Source of the DNA: Scatosoma sp002474405 | Lineage (GTDB): Bacteria; Bacillota; Clostridia; Christensenellales; Borkfalkiaceae | Reading direction: 5' to 3' | Length of the DNA stretch: 28,286 nucleotides | Assembly: GCA_937892545.1 (NCBI GenBank) | Contig: CALAFO010000031.1 | Location: forward strand, 1 to 28,286 | Part shown: positions 8,176-16,514 of the stretch, piece by piece | Numbering within the stretch: the first letter of the stretch is position 1 | Layout: each line of letters starts with the position of its first letter | Notes under the pieces: generated by a model | The model's database searches: none | What the model saw: the letters and a program-made list of their open reading frames with translations, nothing else | Told to the model about the DNA's origin: nothing | Made by a program: the position numbers and the translations under genes

Positions 8176-9222
8176 TTGCGGATTTTCGGGAACGGAAAAA
8201 AACGGCGGGAACTTTGCGAAAGAGAAGAAAACGCGGCGGCTGCGCTCTTAGAAAAACTGCGCCGCGCAGGCGAAGAACTTACGGCGCGCGGCGTGTTCGT
8301 GCGGCGGCAGACCAACCTGAACACGGCGGAAATTTCGCCGATGGGCGTCGGCGGCACGTGCGCGGCGGCGTTTTATCCCGATACGCTGGCTACGTTCACC
8401 GAGCTGATTTCGGCGCTGAAAAAAGCGGAAATTCCGTATGCGGTGCTCGGTTCGGCGGCGAACGTTCTGATTCCCGACGGCTCGGAGGAGGCGGAAAACG
8501 GCGGTGAAGCGGGCGGCGGTTATCTGCTGCGCGGGGCGCTTGTGTTCACGAAGTATCTGCGCTCGCTTGCCATTGACGGCGAAAGCGTATTTGCTTTCTG
8601 CGGCGTAACGGGCGCCGAGCTTTTATACCGCACGCGGGCGGCGAATCTTGCGGGGGCGGAATTTCTGGAAGGGATTCCGTGCACGGCGGGCGGCGCGGCG
8701 TACATGAACGCGGGCGCGGGCGGAAAGCACGTTTCCGATATTCTGGAATCGGCGCTTGTTTACGGCGACGGCGACATGCGCGTATACACGGCGAAAGAAT
8801 GCGGTTTTTCGTACAAAGAAAGCGCGTTCATGAAGCGCGGCGAAGTGATTTTGGGCATAACGCTGCGGCTGAAAAAATCGTCTCCGGCTGCCGTGGAAGC
8901 GGCGATTTCGCGGGCGAAAGAGGCGCGGGCGCATCTGCCGCGGGGCAAAAGTCTCGGCTGCGTGTTTAAAAATCCGCCGCCGCTTACGGCGGGCGAAAAC
9001 AGAACGTCCGCGGGAAAACTCATCGAACAGGCGGGTATGAAAGGAAGAAGCGCGGGCGGCGCGAAAGTTTCGGAAAAACACGCGAATTTCATCGTGAACG
9101 AGGGCGGCGCCACGTATAAAGACGTGCGTTCGCTGATAGAAGAAGTGCGGCGCGCCGTGTACGAAACGCAGGGCGTGCGGCTGGAAGAAGAGATACGCTA
9201 TTTAGACGATTTATGGAAATAG
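8176..9222 (+). CDS. murB: UDP-N-acetylenolpyruvoylglucosamine reductase
   Basis: This 348-residue FAD enzyme reduces UDP-GlcNAc-enolpyruvate to UDP-MurNAc with NADPH in peptidoglycan synthesis. Landmarks are VLGSAANVL (90-98), GIPCTAGGAAYMNAGAGG (167-183), the SYKES tyrosine (213), KSLGCVFKNP (258-267), KLIEQAGMKGRSAGGAKVSEKHANFIVN (281-308) and the terminal EEE-IRYL glutamate near 339. The start is TTG with AAGGAG about 10 nt upstream. The proton-donor serine of the GSxFKNP motif is Cys262 here; cysteine can act in its place, so the enzyme is probably active. An insertion rich in Gly and Glu (101-115) sits between the first FAD loop and the next strand. Confidence 0.92.
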   Translation: MRIFGNGKKRRELCEREENAAAALLEKLRRAGEELTARGVFVRRQTNLNTAEISPMGVGGTCAAAFYPDTLATFTELISALKKAEIPYAVLGSAANVLIPDGSEEAENGGEAGGGYLLRGALVFTKYLRSLAIDGESVFAFCGVTGAELLYRTRAANLAGAEFLEGIPCTAGGAAYMNAGAGGKHVSDILESALVYGDGDMRVYTAKECGFSYKESAFMKRGEVILGITLRLKKSSPAAVEAAISRAKEARAHLPRGKSLGCVFKNPPPLTAGENRTSAGKLIEQAGMKGRSAGGAKVSEKHANFIVNEGGATYKDVRSLIEEVRRAVYETQGVRLEEEIRYLDDLWK

Positions 9223-9339
9223 CCCCCGCGGCGCCATAAAAACGGCAATATAGCCGCGGCGACAAACAGGCGGCACAACCGCGCGGACGGCACGGCGGAA
9301 AATTTCCGCGGGCGGCGCGGACGGAAGGAAGAAAGAAAA

Positions 9340-10119
9340 ATGATTCTTACGGCGGATTATCATACGCATACACCGTACTCGCACGGGAAGAACACCGTGG
9401 AAGAGAACGCGGAGGCGGCGAAAGCAAAAGGCTTGAAACAGATCGGAATCACCGACCACGGCTTTTCGCATATTTTTTTCGGTTTGCGGCGCAAAAAAGT
9501 GCCCGCGCTGATTGCGGATTGCCGCGCGGCGGAGAAAAAAACGGGCGTGAAAGTGCTTGTGGGCATGGAAGCGAACATCCGCGGCGCCGACGGACTGACG
9601 GACATCACGCCGGACGTTTACGACGATTTCGATTTGTTCGTCGCCGGCAAGCACGTGATGATTGCGTACGATTCGTTCCGCGATTTCCGCCGTTATTTTT
9701 GGGGAAATCTGATTGAGGACAAGCTGAAAAAAGGGAAGAATCCGCCCCGGAAACTGGTGGAATACAACACGAAAGCGTACATCGAAACGATTAAAAACAA
9801 CCCCGTGGACATCATTTCGCACCTTGGGTATCTGTGTCCGTGCGACGTGAAAGAAGTGGCGAAGTGCGCGCGCGATTACGGAACGTATATCGAACTGAAT
9901 TCCAAAAAATCGCATCTTTCCGACGAGGAGCTTTTCGAAGCGTACGATACGGGGGTGCGGTTTGTGATGGATTCGGACGCGCATACGGCTTCGCGCGTGG
10001 GCGATTTCGCGCTTGCGGAAGAACAGATAAAGCGCGTGGGGCTGCCGACGGACAGAATAGACAATATCGACGGGCGGTTGCCTTCGTTCCGTTTCGCGGC
10101 GTTCAAAGCGAAGAGATAG
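9340..10119 (+). CDS. PHP-domain phosphoesterase (YcdX/histidinol-phosphatase-like)
   Basis: This 259-residue cytosolic protein is a PHP-fold metal-dependent phosphoesterase. Metal ligands visible are His8 and His10 (DYHTHTPYSHG), His15, Asp39-His40 (TDHG), Glu77 (GMEAN), His105 (AGKHV), His161 (ISHLGY), and Asp213 with His215 (SDAHTASRVGD). The full set of PHP motifs suggests an active hydrolase with a trinuclear site. The substrate is unknown: histidinol-phosphatase-like and YcdX-like proteins share this layout, and no histidine-biosynthesis gene is near. It lies between murB and whiA, as PHP proteins often do in Clostridia. AAGGAAG precedes the ATG. The 117-nt gap before it holds a ccgcggc/gccgcgg inverted repeat (9226-9259). 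Confidence 0.75.
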   Translation: MILTADYHTHTPYSHGKNTVEENAEAAKAKGLKQIGITDHGFSHIFFGLRRKKVPALIADCRAAEKKTGVKVLVGMEANIRGADGLTDITPDVYDDFDLFVAGKHVMIAYDSFRDFRRYFWGNLIEDKLKKGKNPPRKLVEYNTKAYIETIKNNPVDIISHLGYLCPCDVKEVAKCARDYGTYIELNSKKSHLSDEELFEAYDTGVRFVMDSDAHTASRVGDFALAEEQIKRVGLPTDRIDNIDGRLPSFRFAAFKAKR

Positions 10120-10200
10120 CATGGGCAAAAGGCGCGGGCATGAAAAAGCGGGCGGAAGAAACGCGGAGCGGCGGCAGGACGGAAGCGGTAGGTGGCGGCG

Positions 10201-11145
10201 ATGAATTTTACTTCGGACGTAAAAAAAGAATTGATGAAACAGCCGTGCGGCAAAGAAGAGTCTCGCGCGGCGCTTTCGGCGTATTTTTCGGCGTGCGGCG
10301 TGTTTGCGGAAAGCGGAACGGGCGAGCCGGAATTTTTTCTCGTATCGGAAACGGAGCGGGTGGCGGAGTTTTTCACGGGGCTGTTTTATAATCTGTTCGG
10401 CGAGAGGCTGATTGTTTCGCGCGCGGTGAAAGACCGGCTGAGCGGGCGGAGCAGGCTGATACTGGAATGTCCGCGCGGGGCGAAAAACGCTCTGGAAGCG
10501 TTGGGGCTGTACAAACCGGGCGCGGGGTTCACGAAAGGGGTGCCGCAGGAATTCAAGGAAAACGACGCTGCGCGGCGGGCGTATATTTCCGGGGCGTTTC
10601 TGGGCGGCGGAAGCATCACTTTGCCGGCGGACGGGAAGAAGACGGGGGACCACCTCGAAATCGCGTTTCCCGCGGAAGAGGACGGGGAAAGCGCCGTGGC
10701 GGAAGAGTTCGCCGCGCTTGCCGAGGCGGACGATTTGCTGCTGAAATGCGTGAAGCGGGGCGGCGAAACGGTGGCGTATATGAAGAGCAAGGAGGCGATT
10801 TCCGATTTTCTTTCGGTGCTGGGCGCGGAAAACGCTCTGAAAAAATTCGGGGCGTTCTGCGAAGAGCGGGAGAAAAACAACAACTTAAACCGCGCGGCGA
10901 ACTGTTCTTCGTTCAATGCGGATAAGACGGCGACGGCGGCGGTGAAGCAGGTGCTGGCGATTGAAAAAATCGTGGCGGCGGGGGCGGATAAAACGCTGGC
11001 GGCGCCGCTCAAAGAGCTGATTGCGCTGCGGCTCGCCCGCCCGGAACTTTCGCTGCAGGAGCTGGCGGACGAATTGGGCGTTTCGAAAAGCTGCCTGAGC
11101 CACAGAATGAGGAAGCTGACGGAGATTGCGGCAAACATTCCGTAA
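10201..11145 (+). CDS. whiA: DNA-binding protein WhiA
   Basis: This 314-residue protein has an N-terminal part related to LAGLIDADG homing endonucleases (RRAYISGAFLGGGSITLP followed by HLEIAFP) and a C-terminal helix-turn-helix (LSLQELADELGVSKSCLSHRMRKLTEIA). WhiA is conserved in Gram-positive bacteria: a sporulation regulator in Streptomyces, and linked to cell division and chromosome segregation in Bacillus. I chose the ATG at 10201, giving MNFTSDVKKEL, because WhiA proteins start this way and GTAGGTGG lies just upstream. A GTG at 10192 would add three residues. The usual upstream neighbours rapZ and yvcK are missing; the preceding gene is the PHP phosphoesterase, 81 nt away. Confidence 0.9.
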   Translation: MNFTSDVKKELMKQPCGKEESRAALSAYFSACGVFAESGTGEPEFFLVSETERVAEFFTGLFYNLFGERLIVSRAVKDRLSGRSRLILECPRGAKNALEALGLYKPGAGFTKGVPQEFKENDAARRAYISGAFLGGGSITLPADGKKTGDHLEIAFPAEEDGESAVAEEFAALAEADDLLLKCVKRGGETVAYMKSKEAISDFLSVLGAENALKKFGAFCEEREKNNNLNRAANCSSFNADKTATAAVKQVLAIEKIVAAGADKTLAAPLKELIALRLARPELSLQELADELGVSKSCLSHRMRKLTEIAANIP

Positions 11146-11199
11146 GGCGGCGCAAGGGGAAAACGGAGAAGAACAGAACGGAAAAAAGGAAGATTTATA

Positions 11200-14100
11200 A
11201 TGACGGATTTCGTACATTTACACGTGCATACCGAATATTCGCTTCTCGACGGCATGGCGAAAGTGGAAGATCTGATGGACCACATGCAGAAAAACGGCAT
11301 AGATACCTGCGCCGTAACCGACCACGGCAACATGTATGCCAGTCTGTATTTTGCCGAGGAGTGCAAAAAACGCGGGCTCAAATATATCATCGGCTGCGAA
11401 CTGTACGTTACCGACGATATGTACGACCACCGTTACGGCACGAAAACCGAACATATCGTGCTGCTTGCCAAAAACAAGACGGGCTATAAAAATATCGTAA
11501 AGCTCGATTCGATGAGCTATATCGACGGTTTTTACGGCAAGCCGCGCACCGATTATAAATCCATCAAAGAACACCACGAGGGCGTCATCTGTTTATCGGC
11601 GTGCCTCGCGGGGCGGATTCCGCGCCTTTTGATGGAGGGCGATTACGAGGGCGCGAAGGCGTTCGCAAAGGAAATGCAGGACGTTTTCGGCGAAGATTTC
11701 TACATCGAATTGCAGGACCATTTTCTGCCGGAGGACAGGCAGGTACTGCCGCAGCTGATACAAATCGCGCGCGAACTGAACATTCAGATGGTAGCCACCA
11801 ACGACGTGCACTACATCAACAAAGAGGACTGGGAAGCGCAGGACATTCTGCTTTGTATTCAGACGAAGAAAACGCTTGCCGACCCCAAGCGCATGAAGTT
11901 TGGCACGCACGAATTTTATATGAAATCGGGCGACGAAATGGCGGAGCTTTTCAAGGACGTGCCCGAAGCGATTACCAACACCCGCGCCATCGCAAACAAA
12001 ATAGAAGAGGAAGTGTTCGACCTCGATAAAAAGGGCAACCCCATCCGCGATACGTCGCTGATTCCTCTGTACACGCCGGACGACGGTTCTACGCCGCCCG
12101 ATTATCTGACGCGCCTTACCTGGGAAGGCTTGCCGAAACGCTATAAGGAAATTACGCCCGAAATCAAGCAGCGCGCGGAATACGAGCTGGGCATCATCAT
12201 CAAAATGGGGTTCGCCGATTACTTTTTAATCGTGTGGGACTATATCAACTGGTCGCGTCTGCACGGGATTCCCGTGGGACCGGGCAGAGGCAGCGGCGTG
12301 GGCAGCATCGTGGCGTATTCGATAGGCATCACCGACGTTGATCCGCTTCGGTACGACTTGATTTTCGAGCGGTTCTTAAACCCCGACCGCGTTTCCATGC
12401 CCGATTTCGACGTGGACTTCTGCACGAAGCGCCGCTACGAAACCATAGAGTACGTGCGGCAGAAATACAAACCCACCAACGTGGCGCAGATCGTAACGTT
12501 CGGTACCCTCGCTTCGCGCGCCGTCATCAAGGACGTGGGGCGCGTGATGGGCGTGCCGTATTCGGAAACGGACAAAGTGGCGAAGCTGATGGACGGCAAA
12601 TCCACCATTAAAGAACTGCTCGGACTGAAGATCGCGGGCATAGAAAAAAAGCTGCAGAACCCCGATCTGAACGCGGAGGACAGAAAAGATCTGGAAAAGA
12701 AGCTTGCCGACCAGAAATCCAAGCGCAATTCCGAATTTATCGCGGTGTACGAAAACAACGAAGAACTGCACCGCGTAATCGATATGGGCTTAAAGCTGGA
12801 AGGCACGCCGAAGAACACTTCGGAACACGCCGCGGGCGTGGTTATCTGCCGCAAAGTCCTTTCGGACAACGTGCCCCTCGCGCGGAACGGCGACGACATC
12901 GTAACGCAGTTCGATATGAAAGAAGTGGAAGCGGTGGGCATGCTGAAAATGGACTTCCTTGCGCTCACCACGCTTACCGATATGCAGAACACGCTGCAAT
13001 ATATCAAGGAAAATTACGGCATAGACATAGACTTCCACGAGATAGGGTACGACGTTCCCGAAGCGTATCAGCTGATTTCTTCCGGCGATACCGACGCGGT
13101 GTTCCAGCTTGAACAAGGCGGCATGAAAAAGTTCATGAAAGATTTGCAGCCGAACTGCCTCGAAGATTTAATCGCCGGCATTTCGCTGTATCGCCCCGGT
13201 CCCATGGACTTTATTCCGAAATATATTCAGAACAAGCACCACCCGGAAGGGATTGTGTACGATACGCCGTATCTCGAACCTATCTTGAAAAATTCGTACG
13301 GCGTTATCGTGTATCAGGAACAGGTAATGCAGATTTTCCAGCATCTTGCGGGGTATTCGCTGGGACAAGCCGACCTTGTGCGCCGCGCCATGGCAAAAAA
13401 GCACCTCGACGAACTGATGGCGCAGAAAGATAAATTCATTTACGGCGACATCGACAAGGGCGGCAACATTACGGGCTGCGTTTCCAAGGGAATTCCCGCG
13501 GAAGTGGCGGCGAAAATTTTCTCGGATATGGAAAGTTTCGCTTCGTACGCGTTCAACAAGTCGCACGCGGCGGCGTACGCGGTGGTTGCCTACCGCACGG
13601 CGTATCTGAAATACTTCTATCCGAAAGAATTTCTTGCGGGTATTTTAAACGACCGTCTGGATAAAATCGAAGAAATTTCGAAGTATATCGCGTATATGAA
13701 GGAGCGCGGCATCGAAGTGCTGCAACCGGATATCAACCGTTCGAAAACCATTTTCGCCGTAGAGGGCAAGGGGCTCAGAATCGGGCTGGGCGCGCTTCGC
13801 GGCATCGGCATCGAAGCCATCGAATCCGTGATTCAGGAACGCAACGAACACGGCGAGTTTGCCGACTTTGCCGATTTCAACGTGCGCTGCGCGAAATATA
13901 TCAACAAGCGCATTGTGGAAAGTCTGATTTACGCGGGCGCGTTCGATTGTTTCGGGTATCCGCGCTCGGTGTTCATCGCCGTGTACGAAGAGGTGCTGGC
14001 GCGCGTTACGGCGATGGAAAAGCAGAAATCGGGCAATCAGATTTCGCTGTTCGGAAACATCATCGAAGAAGAAAAAGTGGTGATCGATTATCCCGTGATT

Positions 14101-14850
14101 CCCGAATACGATCAGGCGGAAAAACTGTCGCTGGAAAAATCGGTGCTGGGCGTGTACGTCAGCGGGCACCCGTTTGAAAAATACGCGCCGTACTTCAAAG
14201 ACAGAACGTTCAACTGTTCGATGCTGCAATACGAAGAGGACGAAGAAACGGGCGAAAAGAAGTACACGGAAATAGAATCGGGGCAGCAGGTAACGATGGG
14301 CGGCATGATTTCGGCGTACAAGAAGCTGCAGACGAAGAGCGGCTCCTTTATGGCGTTCGTAACCGTGGAAGATATGTACGGCACCGTGGAATGCGTATGT
14401 TTCCCCAAAACGTACGATAAAATTCGCGGCTTCCTGCAGGCGGACAAAGTGGTGTCGCTTTCGGGAAAAATCGATATTTCCGAAGAAAAAGCGCCCGTTA
14501 TCATCGTGGATAAAATGACGGAATTCGTTCCGCCCGAAGAAAAGACTGCGGAAACGGTAAAGCCCGCGGCGAACGGACAGGGAAACGCGGCAAGCGGCGC
14601 GGGCAGAGCGCGCATGGAAGAAAAGGACGACGACGAAAAAACGTTGTGGCTGAACATAACGGGGCTGGACAAGCTGGATCTGGATGAGCTGACGGATACG
14701 CTTACCTTCTACGCGGGAAACACGTCGGTGATTTTCGTGGATACGCAGAAGCGGGCGAAATATATGTGTTCGCAGAAAGTGGCTTTGTCGCGGGCGTTGT
14801 TTGCGGAGCTGGCGACGTGCCTGACGGAGGACAAGATAAAACTGCTTTGA
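11200..14850 (+). CDS. dnaE: DNA polymerase III subunit alpha (DnaE type)
   Basis: This 1216-residue C-family replicative polymerase has an N-terminal PHP domain (HLHVHTEYSLLDG at 7-19, TDHGN near 41-45). In the polymerase core the catalytic acids are Asp404 and Asp406 in MPDFDVDF and Asp585 in LKMDFLALTTL. GPGRGSGVGS and YRPGPMDFIPKY motifs are present, as are a helix-hairpin-helix region (LRIGLGALRGIG) and a C-terminal OB fold (MGGMISAYKKL through the VECVCFPKTY segment). The length fits DnaE rather than PolC, because no exonuclease domain is inserted. The PHP histidines look intact. The start has AAAAAGGAAGA upstream. The whiA-dnaE-pfkA order is common in Clostridia. A low-complexity Ala/Gly/Glu linker is present near residues 1115-1150. 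Confidence 0.96.
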   Translation: MTDFVHLHVHTEYSLLDGMAKVEDLMDHMQKNGIDTCAVTDHGNMYASLYFAEECKKRGLKYIIGCELYVTDDMYDHRYGTKTEHIVLLAKNKTGYKNIVKLDSMSYIDGFYGKPRTDYKSIKEHHEGVICLSACLAGRIPRLLMEGDYEGAKAFAKEMQDVFGEDFYIELQDHFLPEDRQVLPQLIQIARELNIQMVATNDVHYINKEDWEAQDILLCIQTKKTLADPKRMKFGTHEFYMKSGDEMAELFKDVPEAITNTRAIANKIEEEVFDLDKKGNPIRDTSLIPLYTPDDGSTPPDYLTRLTWEGLPKRYKEITPEIKQRAEYELGIIIKMGFADYFLIVWDYINWSRLHGIPVGPGRGSGVGSIVAYSIGITDVDPLRYDLIFERFLNPDRVSMPDFDVDFCTKRRYETIEYVRQKYKPTNVAQIVTFGTLASRAVIKDVGRVMGVPYSETDKVAKLMDGKSTIKELLGLKIAGIEKKLQNPDLNAEDRKDLEKKLADQKSKRNSEFIAVYENNEELHRVIDMGLKLEGTPKNTSEHAAGVVICRKVLSDNVPLARNGDDIVTQFDMKEVEAVGMLKMDFLALTTLTDMQNTLQYIKENYGIDIDFHEIGYDVPEAYQLISSGDTDAVFQLEQGGMKKFMKDLQPNCLEDLIAGISLYRPGPMDFIPKYIQNKHHPEGIVYDTPYLEPILKNSYGVIVYQEQVMQIFQHLAGYSLGQADLVRRAMAKKHLDELMAQKDKFIYGDIDKGGNITGCVSKGIPAEVAAKIFSDMESFASYAFNKSHAAAYAVVAYRTAYLKYFYPKEFLAGILNDRLDKIEEISKYIAYMKERGIEVLQPDINRSKTIFAVEGKGLRIGLGALRGIGIEAIESVIQERNEHGEFADFADFNVRCAKYINKRIVESLIYAGAFDCFGYPRSVFIAVYEEVLARVTAMEKQKSGNQISLFGNIIEEEKVVIDYPVIPEYDQAEKLSLEKSVLGVYVSGHPFEKYAPYFKDRTFNCSMLQYEEDEETGEKKYTEIESGQQVTMGGMISAYKKLQTKSGSFMAFVTVEDMYGTVECVCFPKTYDKIRGFLQADKVVSLSGKIDISEEKAPVIIVDKMTEFVPPEEKTAETVKPAANGQGNAASGAGRARMEEKDDDEKTLWLNITGLDKLDLDELTDTLTFYAGNTSVIFVDTQKRAKYMCSQKVALSRALFAELATCLTEDKIKLL

Positions 14851-15180
14851 GGGCGCAGGCGCATTTGCATAGCGGCGTATGATAAACGGCGCCCCTCACC
14901 ACCTTGCTTTGCAAGGAGCAGGCTGCCGAAGCTGCCGTAAAGCGGCAGTTCGGCAAGAAAAGCCCCCAAGGGGAAGCCTATGAAATAGGCTGACAATTTT
15001 TGCCGAAGAAAATTTTGTGAGCAAAATTTTATGCAGGCAAGGGGAAGCCTTGCCTGCAAGGCAGTTATCAAAATTTCAAACGCGCTGAAGCAACAGTCCG
15101 TTACGAAACGGGCTAAGCCCGTGTTAAAATAGTGCAAGAAACGAAAAAAAGTGAAAATAAATAAAAAAATTTCAATTTTT
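14851..15180. repeat. Hairpin-dense intergenic block (repeat candidate, copy B)
   Basis: The 460-nt gap between dnaE and pfkA holds no convincing conventional gene. It does hold a string of inverted repeats: ccttgc/gcaagg (14902-14916), a tgccgaa-ctgccg stem (14924-14955), agccta/taggct (14975-14991), aaaattttg/caaaatttt (15009-15030), gcaggcaagg/ccttgcctgc (15033-15057) and acgggc/gcccgt (15108-15122). Such strings of short palindromes are typical of dispersed, non-coding intergenic repeats in gut Firmicutes. The part after 15050 shares its layout with 40-110. Open frames on the minus strand are an effect of the repeats and look like no protein family. One or more stems may also terminate dnaE mRNA. 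Confidence 0.5.
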
Positions 15181-15193
15181 ACCGCAAAAGAGT

Positions 15194-15221
15194 TTGTTTT
15201 TTTCGTCCGATTTGATATAAT
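15194..15221 (+). promoter_or_regulatory. Promoter for pfkA (extended -10)
   Basis: TTGTTT at 15194-15199 and TATAAT at 15216-15221 are 16 nt apart. A TGA immediately upstream of the -10 hexamer gives an extended -10 element. The transcript would begin at about 15227-15230. Confidence 0.6.
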
Positions 15222-15230
15222 ATAACGGAA

Positions 15231-15314
15231 ATGATCAAACTGCTTGAAAATAAGCTTTTTTCGGGCGGGGCAAAAGAAAAAATACGCCTGTTCGGCAGGA
15301 GGGCAATGGTATGA
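15231..15314 (+). CDS. Possible 27-residue leader ORF overlapping the pfkA start
   Basis: ATG at 15231 opens a 27-codon frame (MIKLLENKLFSGG..., ending ...GRRAMV). Its TGA at 15312-15314 overlaps the pfkA ATG at 15311-15313 in the ATGA arrangement typical of translational coupling. The predicted transcription start is only a few bases ahead of this ATG, so it would be translated leaderless or nearly so, with no Shine-Dalgarno site. It resembles no known peptide. It may be a chance frame, since pfkA has a strong ribosome site of its own. Confidence 0.25.
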   Translation: MIKLLENKLFSGGAKEKIRLFGRRAMV

Positions 15315-16273
15315 AACGTATAGGATTATTAACGAGCGGCGGCGACGCGCCCGGCATGAACGCGGCTATCCGCGCCGTAGTTCGCACGGCGATTTACTAC
15401 GGCATGGAAGTTTGCGGCATCGAAAGAGGGTATGCGGGTCTGATTGAGGACGACGTGATTCCCATGGAAATGCGCAGCGTTTCCGATATCGTGCAGCGCG
15501 GCGGCACGAAGCTGCGTACGGCAAGATGCCTTGAAATGCTTACGAAAGAGGGGCAGCAGCAGGCGGTGAAAACGCTGGAAAAGCACAACATCGACGGGCT
15601 TGTGGTAATCGGCGGCGACGGTTCGTTCCGCGGCGCGAAAATTCTTTCGGAAGATTACGGCGTGCCTACCATCGGTATTCCCGGTACGATCGATAACGAT
15701 CTGCAGTACACCGATTACACGCTGGGCTTCGATACGGCGGTGAACACCTGCCTCGATATTATCAACAAACTGCGCGACACGATGACTTCGCACGAACGTA
15801 TTTCCGTTGTGGAAGTGATGGGGCGCCACTGCGGCGACATCGCGCTGTATTCGGGTATCGCTTCGGGCGCGGAAATCATCATCGTTCCCGAAATCAATTT
15901 CGATATGGACGACGTGGTGATGAAAATCAACCGTTCCAGAGCCAGCGGCAAGCACTCCAACATTATCGTTGTGGCGGAAGGCGTGATGTCTGCGGACGCG
16001 TTTGCGAAACAGCTGCAGGAAGTTACGGAATATTCCGTACGTCCTACCTGCATCGGGCACGTGCAGCGCGGCGGTTCGCCTTCGATGGCGGACAGAATGC
16101 TGGCGGCGCAGTTCGGCAACAAGGCGGTTCGCCTGCTTTGCGAAGGCGTCGGCAACCGCGTGGTAGGTATTCATAAGAACGAAATCATCGATATGGATAT
16201 CATCGAAGCCGTTTCCATGAAGAAACAGTTCAATTACGAGCTGTACGAAACGCTGCAGATGATTTCGATGTAA
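15311..16273 (+). CDS. pfkA: ATP-dependent 6-phosphofructokinase
   Basis: This 320-residue glycolytic enzyme phosphorylates fructose 6-phosphate to fructose 1,6-bisphosphate in the cytosol. Motifs are the ATP loop LTSGGDAPGMNAAIR (7-21), IGGDGSFRGA with the ATP-type glycine, and the catalytic PGTIDNDL with the TDYTLGFDTA segment. EVMGRHCGDIALYSGIA and HVQRGGSPSMADR are substrate and subunit-interface segments. The GGDGS and PGTIDND forms indicate ATP rather than pyrophosphate as phosphate donor. The length matches allosteric bacterial PfkA. AGGAGGG lies 8 nt before the ATG. A strong hairpin follows the gene, so it is probably expressed from the promoter at 15194-15221 on its own or as a continuation of dnaE transcription. 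Confidence 0.95.
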   Translation: MKRIGLLTSGGDAPGMNAAIRAVVRTAIYYGMEVCGIERGYAGLIEDDVIPMEMRSVSDIVQRGGTKLRTARCLEMLTKEGQQQAVKTLEKHNIDGLVVIGGDGSFRGAKILSEDYGVPTIGIPGTIDNDLQYTDYTLGFDTAVNTCLDIINKLRDTMTSHERISVVEVMGRHCGDIALYSGIASGAEIIIVPEINFDMDDVVMKINRSRASGKHSNIIVVAEGVMSADAFAKQLQEVTEYSVRPTCIGHVQRGGSPSMADRMLAAQFGNKAVRLLCEGVGNRVVGIHKNEIIDMDIIEAVSMKKQFNYELYETLQMISM

Positions 16274-16301
16274 TCGGAGCATGCGCTTCGTAAAATTGTC
16301 T

Positions 16302-16340
16302 GTTCGCCGGGGAAATTCCCGGCGGACGGCGTTTTTATTT
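16302..16340 (+). terminator. Intrinsic terminator after pfkA
   Basis: gttcgccggg (16302-16311) pairs with cccggcggac (16318-16327), including one G-T pair, across a 6-nt loop. The run gtttttattt follows after three bases. Confidence 0.6.
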
Positions 16341-16514
16341 ATAAGAAGATTGCGTTGCCCGACTGACGGCGGCTTTTAAACGCTTTAAACGCGGTGCGCC
16401 GCAAAAAGCTTGGCGGCGGGAAAAGCGCAACGGCGGAAACGTGCGGCGGCGAAATAAAAAGACGGCGCGGTGTAAAAACGGCGATATTAAAAAAACGGAA
16501 AAGGAAGAGGAAAA

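Noticed and set aside
10192..10200. GTG start for whiA
   Set aside because: It overlaps the likely Shine-Dalgarno sequence and gives an MAAM N-terminus. The ATG at 10201 fits the family start better.
9211..10653. Long minus-strand open frame (480 codons) opposite the PHP and whiA genes
   Set aside because: It lies wholly opposite well-recognised genes, is rich in Arg, His and Phe as expected of an antisense frame in GC-biased codons, and resembles no family.
14709..15137. Minus-strand frames of 84 and 142 codons in the dnaE-pfkA gap
   Set aside because: They overlap the hairpin string and the dnaE end, have no ribosome site that stands out, and look like translated repeat DNA.
15242..15261. 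gctt/aagc hairpin followed by T6 in the pfkA leader, resembling a terminator
   Set aside because: The stem is only four base pairs of mixed composition, too weak for termination.
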